Source: Antedon bifida (lineage: Eukaryota > Echinodermata > Crinoidea > Comatulida > Antedonidae). From it: a stretch of DNA of 64,000 bases. The notes below the pieces were generated by a model. That model did not search any database. It saw only the letters and a list, made by a program, of their open reading frames with translations, and was not told where the DNA came from. The stretch's first letter is position 1, and each line of letters begins with the position of its first letter. Below, piece by piece: positions 1-12,440 of the stretch. A program made the position numbers and the translations under genes. The stretch lies in NCBI GenBank assembly GCA_963402885.1, contig OY727098.1, positions 1,166,001 to 1,230,000 on the forward strand, written 5' to 3'.

Positions 1-457
1 ATTTTACACTTATGTTAACTAGCATCTTGACAATAATTAAGTAAAGTTTCAAAAAATTTGATGAAATTCTAAGATTTTTACTAATTAATTACTAATTAGC
101 ATATATAAAACTCTTAAAAAGTAGGGTAAAAACAAACGCGTTTTTTTTCATGTGCGACGAATTTTTTTTTAATAAAAAAATCATCAATCTAAAGTTTAGA
201 TACTAATATTTATGAATCAAGTAAAAAAAATTTGGGGAAACTTATTTGCGCTCCGCGCCAGAGCCACAAATTTGTAAGAAATTCAAAGATTTTATCTGTC
301 GGCAAGATCAATCGGATGTACCTATTGTTCTCTATTTACATATTTAAGGTAAATTTTACTATGAGAAACAAACTTTAAAGGTAAACTGAAAGGTCCTGAA
401 TAATTTGGATTTACGTTTTAATATAAACACAAACTAAAAATAAATTTCTAGTAAAAT
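1..457. repeat. Left terminal inverted repeat of the 6.2-kb transposon
   Basis: Imperfect inverted copy of about 5723-6190. The stretch around 245-330 (gcgctccgcgccagag, ttctgtcggcaagatcaatc region) reappears reverse-complemented near 5870-5950. Divergence rises toward the inner end. Confidence 0.85.
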
Positions 458-530
458 TTAAACGACTAACCCATGATGAAATTAAGCAATTACTATCTGA
501 GCTCAACATTATAACTCGCTTAGCTTCATC

Positions 531-690
531 AAGCCTGTTATGTTTTCCACAAGGTGAATTTATTCTCGCGAATTGAACATTTTTTGCATGCGCAGTTTAT
601 TTTTATCAACAACGTGTTCCATTGGGCGTGCGCGTATACGCGAAAATGTTTGATTTGCGCGAATAATTTCGCCTAGTGGAAAACAGGCTT
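531..690. mobile_element. Nested palindromic MITE
   Basis: The left arm starts aagcctgttatgttttccac and the right arm ends gtggaaaacaggctt; the arms pair over about 45 bp with small gaps (ggcgaa/attattcgcg region). The element has no coding capacity and lies inside the 3' part of the larger transposon. The target duplication is not clear. Confidence 0.6.
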
Positions 691-718
691 TACAACATAA
701 TTTTCTTATCTTCTCATA

Positions 719-1122
719 TAGGGAGTTTTCGCACGAGCACGTTAACGCTATTTTCCAAGCTCCGCCCACTTTGTAAACAACTTGATCTGTGCGTGCGCAA
801 GCATTACGAAAAACTTTAGTTACGTGCGTCGAGAACCTTATTTCTGAAAAATAGCGTCAATGAAAAACGTTAACCAAAACATGATTAAACATGCCTGGCT
901 AGGCTTAGTCTCTAAACCCAAGGTATTCCGTGATTTGTGTCAATACTTGTGGCGTATGTTGCGTGCGCTACACATGTGTTACGTTCTACACTTCCCGTCG
1001 AAGCGCGAAATCAGTACAGAAAAGCAAGTACGTTAACGCAAATGTTCGCTGAACTCTGTTGTTATGCAAATGAGTAGAATGGTGACAACCGTTAACGTTC
1101 ATGTGCTCGTGCGAAATTTCCT
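719..1122. mobile_element. Second nested inverted-repeat element
   Basis: The left end agggagttttcgcacgagca pairs with the right end tgctcgtgcgaaatttcct, and gttaacg motifs continue the arms inward. About 400 bp, no ORF. It sits next to the first nested element inside the transposon. Confidence 0.55.
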
Positions 1123-1300
1123 AATAATTCGTGGCCTAAACAATAAATTATTGTTTTACCATTGTTTCACCCCTTCGCTTTATTAAAAATTTACAGAACG
1201 CGACTTAAAATACTAACAATTTAGACAACAGAATCGTCCCACATATTAAATTGTTATTTTAAAGAATTCTCACAGACACAGTTTTACCTTCGTTGCTACC

Positions 1301-4300
1301 TTAATCAATCGAGCAACTGCACGTGGAAACCAGCTTTCCCAGCAAATCAATGTATGGCTTCTTGCGCTTTATGGTTATATCTGTGGTATCAAGTTCAAGA
1401 GAAGTACACATTTCTTGCAACATTGGCAAAGAGAATCTGGAGAGTTTTTCTTGAGCTTTCAGTTCACAAATATTATGCCTTTCAAACATTATTGGATGCT
1501 GCAAGCCTATTGTGTCCAGTACGGTTTGCGACAAAATTTGAATTTCTCTTTCTTTTTCCGTTTTTGAATCGTCTCCATTTTCTTGGACTTCGTCACCATC
1601 TTCAATACTATCGTAATCATCATCTTCGTCATCATCATCATCATGAACGGCTGCATCTGTCCTCCTTTTTTTAGCTAAGCGTGAGAAAAAACTTGCAATC
1701 TGCTGTGCTGTTAAAAATTCACTCTTGCTAAATAGATGTGAACCATCGCTGTGCCTGCCCGATCTCATCTCTCGTGAGACATCACATGGATCAGCTTTCT
1801 GTCCTGTCTGCTCTCCAACGTCAAAACATCAATAAGGTAGGTTTTCTGTGGAACAGAAAATCGGGTTTTTTTTGCAGAGGACTTTAACGCCCAGCCCATT
1901 TGCAGGTCGGGGCCAATGTCAAACCGTGGCAAATCGTTGGTTCTTGTTGGTTCTGGATTTTTAGAAGTACCCTCTTCTAGTTGTGTTGCGTATAATTTCA
2001 TTGCCCTGTCATATAGTGTTTCATGTTCTAGTGCGTTCTTGTGATTTTCATAATCTAAGTGTTTCTCTAGGGAAGAGTATCTCTGATATGACCTAATGCA
2101 ACCTTGTTCGCGACAAAAGAACAATTTGCTGGGGGTGCCAGGACTTTCTTCACTTTCTATTTGTTCGTCGTCATTTATATCAGCTTGTTCTTCATGAGAT
2201 GTCTTGGCTTGTATTCTTGCTTTCACTGTAATAAATGATACTTGATTTTGATCAGACGTTGTATCCTTGTTATGAATTAAATTGGGTAGTTTCGAGGGCA
2301 CACAGAATTTACTCAAAAGTAGATTTTGTCCTGCACCAATACCATACGCCATCCACACCTTCATGGACCTGCTTCCGAACTCTATGTTGTTGATGTGACT
2401 CACGCCTTTCCATTTCCCTGCTGCACAAATAGTACCAGTAGGTAAAGCACAAACTATGACTTTCACTCCAGGAATGCCTCCAAAGGACTCAATTGCTGCC
2501 TTCATCTGCTCTGGATTTTCAATATCTTTTCCTGAATTAAGATATTTATTCATGTGATTTTTGATATGGGCTGCCTTGCGGTCACATGCGCCCTTCCCCC
2601 CTTGAGGGTCCGAAAAATCAATACGTCGGATTTTGATCTTCGTTTCTTTCGCTATCTTTGGTAACGAGAGTAATGTTAGGGCAGAGTGGTAGCATCCTGC
2701 ATTATCTTGACGCAGATACACAGAGTGTATATCGGGTGCAATAGATGGCAGCTGCCTCAACACATCGTCGATGATTGCCACAACAGTAGTACTATCCTGA
2801 CTGCAAGATTTAAAAATATGCACAAACGTAAGCATCTGTACCTCTCTATCTTTATTCTTTTTCGTCAAGACCGTTATGTGCCACGGAAGTCCACGCTTTC
2901 CAAACCAGTCTCTTTGGCTTTCGCGGTATTTACGTGGTACAAACTTCATCGCCCAGTCTAAAACAATTAGGGCACAACCAGGATTCAAATCTCCTAAAAT
3001 ATCATGTCGTGCAGCGTCTTGGTTAATGGATCTTAAGATATGCGCCTTCCACGTCTCGATGTCTTGGACTGACCGTGTAATTACGTACTCCATGTCATCT
3101 TTTTCTTCAGAAGAGCAGCGCACTTCGTTTAAAGCTTCAAGAATTTCAGACAAAGCTTCTGGAAATATACGACATCTGTCACATCTTGCATTGTGGTCAT
3201 GATCACAGACAGTCTGGTAATATTTGTCTTCGCAAGAACTAAGAGCATACGCCCTACAATGATCGGCAACTTCAGAATGGTTAGAAATGTGAATCTGCAA
3301 TAATATATAAAAGGAATTGTATAAAAAATGTAATTAGTCTTGAATGTTTCTTACATGCTTTACTGAGCAACATACAACGCGCTACTTTGCCTTTTTTATT
3401 ATATTGTTTTTCTATTTATACTGTAGCAGTTATCAAGATATTTAAACAAGATTGTTATTACCTTATAGTCACCTTTTAGGTAGCGCTTGGCATCTTTAAG
3501 TTTTTGGTTTGTTTGTTTGGCCCAAGTCAAACCCATTTCATAGCAATCTCCCAGCTTATCAACGATGTTCTCCAGGTCATCGAAGGCTTTTCCACCATTG
3601 GCAGAGATATAATCAAGGCCCTGTAAGGATTTGCGTACAGAAGCAGAACAAACACTGAGAACTCTACGCAATGTACTGCGGCTCATAGGTTGAAAATTCT
3701 TCTCTTGACAGTAACTCTCGTATTGAAGAATACATTGTTCTGGGATAAGATTACGCACAACATTTGGGATTTTTATAACTCTGTCTGTAGAAAGTTTTAG
3801 AGTTTTTTCTCCAAATGGCAAGTCTTGTATAACTTGAGAACTTGTTATAAAGGTAACAAAGTGGTCAATTTTCCCTGGCTGTACGCATACTCTAGTGTTC
3901 TTTAGAGGTTGAATTACAGAACCTCTACCATGTAACAATAAATGGTGTTTGGCCACGTTAAAACGGTATCTAGTCAAGTTAGGTATCCATTTCTGCAGTT
4001 CCTTGAAGGTAACCTTATCAACCATGATCGATAAAATCTGACGTCTTGTACTCCAGTGGTTAGTATGAAGATAGCATTCTGATAGAGCATCTAATAGAGA
4101 AGAATCGGTTCTTTCGTCAGCTTCTGTGGTTTTATCACTTGATAAGCCTTCAAGTAGAGTAGTCGACTGACCAGGTGCGATTTCTTCCAGGCACATAGAG
4201 ACAACTTGACGAGCCTTGCGCATGTGGAAACGTTTAGTACGGTCTGAAACTTGCTCCAGCGGTGCAGATAAAGGATATCTAATTGGACTGACGTCCCTTG

Positions 4301-5364
4301 AATTGAGAAATGCATTTAATTTTTCTCTTGGTGTAGATTGAATTGATTCATCTTCTGAGGTAGCTGAAGCAAAAGTTGGATCGCAAAATTGATATAGGCT
4401 CATTTGAGTATCCATAACATCACACGCCGGTGTTTGACAAGTTGGAGTGGCTAATGACATGTAAAACTCATCCTTATTACTTTCCTGAAAATAAGAATAA
4501 TATTGGTAAAAAATTACTACTGACTTTGATTCAATTATTGACGCACTGATTCGTGATATATATAAAATGATGATGACAATGGCAGGGAATGCAGAAAATT
4601 TTCCTCCTACCACCAACATACGAAAAAAAATGAACAAAGTAACATGAAACACATTATTTACTTAATCTTTCCGCCAATAAATGCGTATTCATAAATGTCA
4701 TACTGTACGGTATTTTTTAACTTACAGTTGTTAGTGCGCTCATCTGATCGACGAGACTAGGGTTATTTGTTTCAGTGTTCGAGGTTACAGGTAACAATGA
4801 CTTCAGCATCTTACGGCAAGTTGAACAGATACCTGATAAAAAGCGTAAAAACATTTACTTACAGGGTTTTGTTTAACAGTTTAAATTACATTAAATATAT
4901 AAAAATATAAAAATTAAATTATATTTACCTGAACCAACTTGCAGGAAAGTTCCTGTTTTCTTTAATATTAGTTGCGAATCTTCTTTGCTAATACCCCTAT
5001 CGCACTTGGGTCCCTTTCCTTTGCTTTGGATGTGATTAGAGAGATCAGGCGGCACTCTACATCTGTTGTTATTTCCTCGAGACCAACCTAAGCCAAGTTC
5101 CGATCGATGCAAGGGACAAACAGTCCAACTATGTATATCAGCGGGCAAGGTAAACATGGCTGCTCGACTAAGAATTAGGTCTACCTCACTATCGATGCCC
5201 GTAAACCTAAACATGTGTCTGTGTGCAGCGATTTCCTTCTGGCATGCTTGTAAAGGTAGGAATTCAGTGCTCTGTTTGCGGTCTTTTCTATCGAATCCAC
5301 AAGCTCCGCCAACAACCGATTTAAAAGAACATGAAATCTCCATCTTGTTTGAACTTAAAGCCAT
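1301..5364 (-). CDS. Transposase of the 6.2-kb element, spliced, one frameshift
   Basis: Four exons fit in frame: 4929-5364, 4726-4832, 3462-4484 and 3294 down to 1301. All introns are GT/AG. Exon 1 encodes a Cys/His segment (WTVCPLHRSELG...). Exon 2 carries CSTCRK. Exon 3 is a long region I do not recognise. Exon 4 carries a Cys/His cluster (CDHDHNARCDRC), candidate catalytic acids in VLDWAMKF, LRQDNAGCYHS and GKGACDRKAA, and a C2H2-like finger (FCREQGC...HLDYENH). The frame breaks at 1765-1768; the next frame carries a conserved-looking tail with FLTAQQIASFFSRL and a run of acidic residues. The start at 5364 is the first Met before the conserved part; an upstream non-coding exon is possible. 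A DDE/D type is inferred only. One frameshift could be decay or an assembly error. Confidence 0.7.
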
Positions 5365-5722
5365 CAGACAATAAGTATATATAAAAATTATTTTCAACAC
5401 GTCTTTACATTGTAAGACATAAACTAAAATGGATAACAATTCAGTTCCGTTGTCAACGCCAATGAAGATATCGTTGTCTATCGAATATATGCAGTAAAGT
5501 GTTTTGTCTACTGTGGTTAATGTTTTGAAACATTCTCGCTGAGTAAGTTCGACCAGGTTCGACAAACAGGAAAACGATAACAAGTTAAAACAAATGTGTT
5601 TTTCAGTTTTATCCTATAAACTATGAGAGGATGGAATAATTTATAATAATGTGGTTTGACAAAGAATAAGCGAGTGATTTTTAGTTAATTGCTTGATTTT
5701 GTATATTGATTAGTAATTGAAA

Positions 5723-6190
5723 TTTTACCAGAAACGTATTTTTAGTTTGTGTTTAAATTGCAACTTAATTCAAAATTATTCCAGGAACTTTCAGTTTATC
5801 TTTCAATTTTGTTTCGCGTAATAAAAGTTTAGCTCAAAGCGACTTAGATTGCTAAATAGATAACAATAGGTGCATCTGATTGATCTTGCCGACAGATAAA
5901 ATCTTTGAATTTCTTACAACTTTGTGACTCTGGCGCGGAGCGCAAAATAGTTTCCCCAAATTTTTTTTACTTGATTCATAAATATTAGTATCTAAACTTT
6001 AGATTGATGATTTTTTTATTTTAAAAAAATTCGTCGCACATGAAAAAAAACGCGTTTGTTTTTAACCTACTTTTTAAGAGTTTTATATATGCTAATTAGT
6101 AATTAATTAGTAAAAATCTTAAAATTTCATCAAATTTTTTGAAACTTTACTAAATTATTGTCAAGATGCTAGTTAACGTAAGTGTAAAAT
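5723..6190. repeat. Right terminal inverted repeat of the 6.2-kb transposon
   Basis: Reverse complement of bases 1 to about 457. It ends exactly at 6190 (agtgtaaaat); the following attaaaacgc is outside the visible match. The transposase promoter must lie between here and 5364. Confidence 0.85.
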
Positions 6191-6784
6191 ATTAAAACGC
6201 TAGGTTGCTACATTTGGCTTCCAGAGGCTGTTAAACTTAATGTAAATTATACACCAAAAATTAACAAAATTGGCCGAAAATCGTTATTTTTCGATTTTCT
6301 CGAAAACTAAGCGATATTTTACCAAACAAACTACACATCAGGTTTACTTACATCAAGGTCTACCAATGTGCAAAATATGAGACAATTCGAAATTTTGACC
6401 CTTGCCACCTAATGTTTGATTTTTAGTGACTGGCTCTCTTAACAAGTTTCAGGATCAATTTTTGATAAAAAAATACCCTTCGTGGGAGCTTGTGGGATCG
6501 CGATCAAAAAACAATACCTCTCGTAGAATCGCAATAAAAAAACAAGGCCTTTAGTGGGAGCTCGTGGGAGCGTGTGGGATCGCGATCAAAAGACAATACT
6601 TCTTAGGTTTAACAATTCCCCACACGTGGGCTACGAAGGGTTATGCGTGGGAACGAAGCTAATTAGTGGCTGTATTGTAGGGAAGTCGGTATTACTTGAT
6701 TATTTCACTAAATATTACCATCTTCTGTTCTGTGAAATGGGTTTAGTTGGATATGGTCAGTTGTAGTAGAACACATATACTTAC
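6191..6784. other. UCKL1 intron sequence between transposon and exon 14
   Basis: No UCKL1 exon was found here in any frame. About 6480-6600 holds an imperfect direct repeat with an 81-base offset (gtgggatcgcgatcaaaa occurs twice). Otherwise AT-rich with no recognisable feature. Confidence 0.5.
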
Positions 6785-9700
6785 TAATAGCACCCTAATC
6801 GCCATCATGGCCGCTGCACCGGTGGCAACTGTAGCGTCCATTAAAATCACATAGTCCTCATGAATATCCTTAGGAAGTCTTAGATAGTGTAGCTGAAATA
6901 CATATTTCACATTACTATTACTGTATAAACAACTTTGTCCTATTATGATCAGGTTCAACACCATACTTAATGTAATTTTCCCTTCAAAATTCAATTAAAA
7001 ATAGACATCATTATATTGAATATATTTTTATTATTTTTAATTTATGTCTTTAGGCAAGGATTACCAATAGTAAATAAATCACTGTCCTATCAGTTTTGTA
7101 TGCTAACCTCTGGTTCCTCTGTGTCTAAGTTTGTTTGTATTAAAATCTTTCCAAGTCTGATGTCTTTACATACTTCACATAGGGCAGGCTCCATCACCTC
7201 ACCAGCTCGAAGGATTGAAACTCCACATATCTATAATGAAAGTAGCATAAGAAAAAAGAGAAAATAGCGATGTATACAGTACATCAATGATACTGAAACG
7301 TGTCTAAAATTAGTCGAAGGAGACAATAGTGTTTAAAAAATGTTCACAAGGGGCTGTTACTAACAGGACAAAATGGTTTGTTTTAATTTTGGAATTATTA
7401 TAAACTCAAACTAAAGCTCTGCCTACATTATCAAACTTTATGTGACAAAAAAATGAATGTGCTCACATATGGACCACTAGGTCTAGTGGTGGGCCTGGTA
7501 ATTCTCCAATCACCAGATCTACACATAGGTCTATAGAGGTGGAAAATAACGAGGAAACAAAAATAAATATCAACAAACCCTTCCTTTGAATCGTTTGCCT
7601 GTATATTGTCCACCCTGTGGTGTATCAACTTCATGATCCTGGAAAAAAAAAAGCTTATAAGCAACAATTATTTGAATAATGTTTCACAGGTTATAAAGAA
7701 GATATACAGGGCCTAAAAGTAGTGAAATGAATGGCTGAACTTAAATTTGATGTCCTATCTTTTGCATTAGAATTTGTGAAATTTAGATGAGGCCCGGGCC
7801 GACTGCGCCCCACCTTGAATCCGCCCTTGAGATTTAGATACTTACAGTAAATGGTAACAAAGAGAGTGAATGTTCTATAAGAATTCTTGTAAGTCGTTTA
7901 GAATAAAAGATGAATTCATCTCTCGACGTATCTTTGTTTCTGAATTATAAATAATAAAGAGAACATTTAAAGATATATTGTCCCCTTAAAAAACATTTTT
8001 TGTTGAATATGCCATTTTAATGTCACCAAATAGTTATTCACTTTGACCAAAACCTGGATCGAAAAAAAAAATTATTTATCTGAAAAAATATAATTTAAAG
8101 CAAAAAATACTTAAATTGTCTGTCAGACAATGTTTTTTGGTTAAAAGGTAAACTTTGAAGAATTTAATTCATAAAGTACCTTATAAATGTATGCAGACCC
8201 CGCACTTGGGTGGTATCTTTTACTTTATACAGTGTCTGAGGCAGAGGTTGGTCAACATGAGCGGAGAGTAAATCAGCCCTATTTGTGTAAAAATAAAAAT
8301 ATAATAAAACAAAAATAATGATTAAGTAAATTTCCTTTATATTATTCTGTATTTCTTTTTTACTTTTAATGAAAGTTAAATTTGCCTAGATTTTCCAGGC
8401 CTGGAAAATGAAATGAAACCTCAAGCAAATCATTTTACCTTAGTACAATGACTACAAACCATTAAATAAAAAGTCTACAAAAAGAAACTACTGCTATTAA
8501 GTAATTCATTTAATATCATAAAGTCATCAGCTCCCAACACATCAGAAAAAATGTCAGAAAACAGTATATATGATTCTCCCTGTAAATTTGTATTGCAAAC
8601 TCAAATTCTTGTTTATATATAATATATAAATTATAAGAATATCAATATAATTGATACTTACCTGAAATTGAATCCTCTCTGAAATATAAGAAAGTAAGAA
8701 AACAATACTAATATTAGTTTCAACATAATAGAATTGTAATGGTTTTAATATTTTGATAATTTAAGAATTTCCTGTTATCCTATTGCTATCAACACTTTGC
8801 TGTTTACAGTAAAGGTAAAAATAATCAACATTAAACTTAATTTAGTTTTAGGTAAATTTATTTAGTTGTAGGTAAGTTGTAGGCAAGTTGTAGGTAAGTT
8901 GTAGGTAAGTTGTAGGCCTTGAAAACTTACCAATTCCAATTGGTCATGGACATGTTGTACAATTAAACTCATTGCAACTTCATTTTCTGCACCTGAGTAT
9001 AACATAGAATAATTACAATGTTATTGTTGGATATTGTTGTGCCTCAAATCAGGGAGATGTAATTACATCTCCCTGCTCAAATTACATTTTTTCAGGCATT
9101 GCCTTCTGTTGTGAATTTGAATGACAATATCCATCTATCAAAAAGTGGCATGGACATTGATGAAAAAAATTAAATATACCATATATGACAGAGTAAATCC
9201 CATGCCAGTACCTTATTTATTGTAAGCTAAATTTAGATATTTGATCTTGGTAAATTCCACTATATACAATACGACAATACGAAGTATTTTCCCCAATAAA
9301 TTAATTTAAGACTGTTCTAAAAAAAAGTATGTGACCCCGAAAAAAATATTTTTGCATATTTCTTTGTTTTTTTTTCATTGTTTGTTTTATATGTTTATGT
9401 GAGGGCCCCTTGAGCACATACTGTTTAGGGTTACCCTCTTTAAATAAGGTTAAATAAATAAAATAAATTTATTGCAATATTTTGACTTACCCCTTGGAAC
9501 AACAATATCTGCATACTGAATTGAAGGTTCTATAAACTGCTCAAACGAAGGCTTTACAAACTTGTTATATTGCTTAAGAACGCCAACTAAATCACGCCCT
9601 CTTTCAGAAATATCACGCTTCAACCTCCTCGCCAGTCGTATATCTGAGTCGGTATCAACAAAGATTTTCATATCCATTATCTAAAATTCAATGAAAATTA

Positions 9701-12440
9701 GCCGTAATGAAACAGCCGAATTAAGTTGATGTCAACATATTTTACATAGCCATCAATTGCATTCAATTTATGTCTGTTAAATAATAATAATAGTTCATTC
9801 TTATAAGCAAGCTCTCAATGCGCTGTACATAAATTAAAATACTGTAGATCAATGAGAAGTGGCAATAATTTATATCAATGAAAAACTTGTTTAAAAAGGA
9901 AAGACTTCAACTGGGTTTAGAGTAGACACTGTCTGATTGAAATAGGGAATTCCACAGAGTTGGATCTGCCAAATAAATAGTTTGTTTTGAACAATTCCAT
10001 TGAGTTACAACACTTACATCTAAAAGTCGTTTGTTTGCAAATGATAAAATGCCCTCAAATATTACAACATTAGCTCCATACATAACTTTCTGCAAATTAA
10101 AAAGCAAAATGTTTTAATTTGTCAATGAATATCAAACCTACAGTAGCATGTATGTGCAAGGCAATCTAACAACAGGACAATGAGCTTGCCTTGCCAAGAT
10201 AGGAACTCGTAACAGTCCTTTGATCTTATGTATGGCTGCGACAAATACCAACAGTACTTTAATATGTACATAATCTTTGCAGTGCTCAGTGTCTGTTAAA
10301 AGACATGAAACTGATCGTGTTGCAGCCACAGAAAAACCCTTTGATCTCCAGAGCTCAGCATCCTGTTGTTAGATTGCCTTTGTATGTGTGTGTGTTTATC
10401 CTGTAAAATAGATTGTCACTTGGTAGTAACTACATTTACTCTTGCCAATTAATTAATTCATAATATTTTCACCTTTTCCTTTTGTCTTGCATGAGTTGTA
10501 AAATCATATATCGGAACCTGTAATTAAATATTAAAGAAATTCTTAATATTATTATATTCAATTAAAGTTATTTATTCTAAAGCTCTGTCTACACTATCAA
10601 ATTAGTTAGACAAAAAATGTTTATTTAAATATTGTATTTACCTCAACACGTTTGCCTTCTTTTAATTTCTTTAGTGTTTTTATTAAGAGGTCATAATCAA
10701 ACGCATCAGGGTGATCAAAATTGTATTCATTTTCAGCAGCTTTAATATGTTGTTCTTCATTTAAAACCTAAAGAAAAAAACCAAAAAATGTAAAATTCAT
10801 TATTACTTCATTACTGTCAAAACAATTCCAAAATAAACATGAAAAAGTGTAGTTTTGAGCATTAACGTTAAATGTATATTTGTGCTGTTCATTGTTCAAT
10901 AGTGTCGCTCATCGTTCATTAGTGCAAAAATATATCCATATAATAATAATAATAATATCCTGGATTTATATAGCGCCTAATTTTTTGGATCAAACACGTA
11001 TGGAAACATACTCCCATAATGCTGCTTGTAATCAGCACAAAGTTTTGTCTTGATCTAACCGGGTTCCCATTTATACACCTGGGTGGAGAGAGGCAAACGT
11101 AAATAAAGTATCTTGCCTAAGGATACAAGCAATGTGGCGGGAGTTGGATTCGAACCTCGATCTCACGATCAGTAGTCCAACGCCCAACACACTGCGCAAC
11201 ACACACCTGAACATACGTAATTATCCAATCAAATGATAAGTATACAGTACACTGAAATGTGTTATAATAATGTATCTTCACTTACTTTGTAGAATGAATC
11301 CATTGATAACAGAATAACCCATGGAACATTGAGCTCCTCAATGATCTTGTTAGCAACAGTAGTCTTGCCAGAAGCACTGCCACCACACAATCCTAAATCA
11401 AGTAAATCAACTCAAATCAACAAAACTGGACCTATAGTTGTGCCTCTGTTGGTACAGTAAAGCATTCGGGCAGTCTTTGTGATTATTTTCACTTGATACA
11501 TATTACATTTAGTGAGCTGTATTTCAGATGGTTTTAAATTTCTATGGCCACATTAATATAAAAATAATGAATGTTTGTAAGTTGAATGGTGAGAATATTT
11601 CATGAGTTGACAAATTGACTGCTCTAATAGAGCAATAGAACTAATAACGAACAGCATGTGATGTGTAATTAAACCAATCAAATGGCAAGAATACAGCTGT
11701 GTTATAATACATCTTAGTACTGAACAACAAAGAATACAAAGTAATATGGTAAAACATGTTTGCACTGTACCTATGACAAATGCTCCTTTAAGTTGGCCAT
11801 GTGCGTTGTACCAGGGTGGTCGACCCGCTGTGTAGATTGTTCTTCGGCTCGTCCTTAGAACATTTTCAGAACCTACTGATATGGATCTTTTTCGTGGAAT
11901 ACGAGTTGGAGAAGAAGACATTGAGGAGGGTGCTATACTACCATCAAACAGGTCATCGCTAGAACTAAAATTAGAAGATAATAATTGCAAGAAAAAAACT
12001 ATTACAGGTGTTATGCAATGATACTTTTTTTTGGCAAAAATACAGAGTTGATGCAGACTATACGAGTCAGACAAGGGAAGTAAACATGTGGAATTGTAGG
12101 CCAGTTCAAAAAGTGTAACAAGTTATGTGGGATACAAACAATGTCATTAAAACAAATTGTAGTAGGTAACATTGCCATTGAGCAGACTAAATACTAGGGT
12201 CTCTCTCTAGGAAAAGCAATGAAACAGCATTTTGAACCAAAAAAATTAATAAATACATTTTGCAACCATAGAAAGCAGGATACTCATTTTTGAAAGGTTT
12301 GATTCATCACACATTAGTTGAATGAAAAAGCCCTCATTACGCTTGAATTATGCATTATTGTACAAATGAGCTTCTGCACAGTATAGGATGATGATGTCTA
12401 CTTACTTGCTGTCCGAACTGACAACAGATGCATACTCCAT
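6785..12440 (-). CDS. UCKL1: Uridine-cytidine kinase-like 1, 3' end missing
   Basis: Salvage enzyme of the uridine/cytidine kinase family fused to a uracil phosphoribosyltransferase-like domain. Exons: 12406-12440, 11771-11964, 11286-11392, 10642-10767, 10473-10517, 10018-10089, 9491-9680, 8931-8992, 8662-8678, 8180-8278, 7846-7939, 7579-7638, 7108-7230, 6785-6892. All join in frame to 444 codons with GT/AG introns. Seen: [12 protein letters not shown] before the kinase, Walker [10 protein letters not shown] (about residues 80-88), [15 protein letters not shown], then the UPRT-like half with SILRAGE and the PRPP loop [13 protein letters not shown] (about 423-435). The start is the ATG of the short first exon (MEYASVV). 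The last roughly 80-100 residues expected for UCKL1 are absent, so the final exons should lie left of the window, beyond the transposon. Exon 9 is only 17 nt. Confidence 0.95.
7411..7450. repeat. Partial MITE end (AAAGCTCTGYCTACACTATC family)
   Basis: aaagctctgcctacattatcaaactttatgtgacaaa-type sequence matches the ends of better copies at 48716-48946 and 60001-60173, and a second partial at 10578-10620. Only one end is evident here, in a UCKL1 intron. Confidence 0.45.
8865..8918. repeat. Short tandem repeat, unit about gttgtaggtaa
   Basis: About five copies of an 11-12 base unit (ttgtaggtaag with variants) just downstream of UCKL1 exon 8, in the intron. Several copies contain gtaag on the plus strand, which is antisense to the gene. 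Confidence 0.8.
9051..9076. other. Perfect palindrome
   Basis: gggagatgtaattacatctccc is a perfect 22-base palindrome in the UCKL1 intron between exons 7 and 8. No flanking element was recognised. Confidence 0.7.
10156..10385. mobile_element. MITE with terminal inverted repeats
   Basis: aaggcaatctaacaacagga at the left is the inverse of tcctgttgttagattgcctt at the right, spaced about 230 bp. It lies in the UCKL1 intron between exons 5 and 6. A decayed relative of the interior (gatcgtgttgcag... ccctttgatc) is at about 31640-31715. Confidence 0.7.
10935..11212 (-). mobile_element. tRNA-derived SINE with LINE-like 3' tail
   Basis: Read on the minus strand, it starts with a tRNA-like head (B-box-like ggttcgaatcc near 11150) and ends with tatagcgc-type sequence followed by (TTA)n at about 10940-10955. 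The same ggcgctata...attattatt ending is found on the LINE fragment at 20070-20335, suggesting a shared reverse-transcriptase recognition tail. Confidence 0.65.

Larger units (their letters stand above)
1..6190 (-). mobile_element. 6.2-kb DNA transposon with long terminal inverted repeats
   Basis: Bases 1-10 (attttacact) are the exact reverse complement of 6181-6190, and the match continues inward with few differences for about 460 bp on each side. Between the repeats lies one minus-strand gene with introns, read here as the transposase. The left end coincides with the window edge, so the true terminus and the target-site duplication cannot be seen; the element could extend a little further left. 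It lies downstream of the last visible UCKL1 exon while UCKL1 is still incomplete, so it probably sits in a UCKL1 intron in the same orientation. Superfamily not recognised. Confidence 0.85.

Noticed and set aside
5066-5374. Plus-strand frame within the transposon
   Set aside because: Shadow of transposase exon 1, which has splice sites and in-frame continuation.
6554-6766. Short plus-strand frame after the transposon
   Set aside because: Built on a local direct repeat; no coding features.
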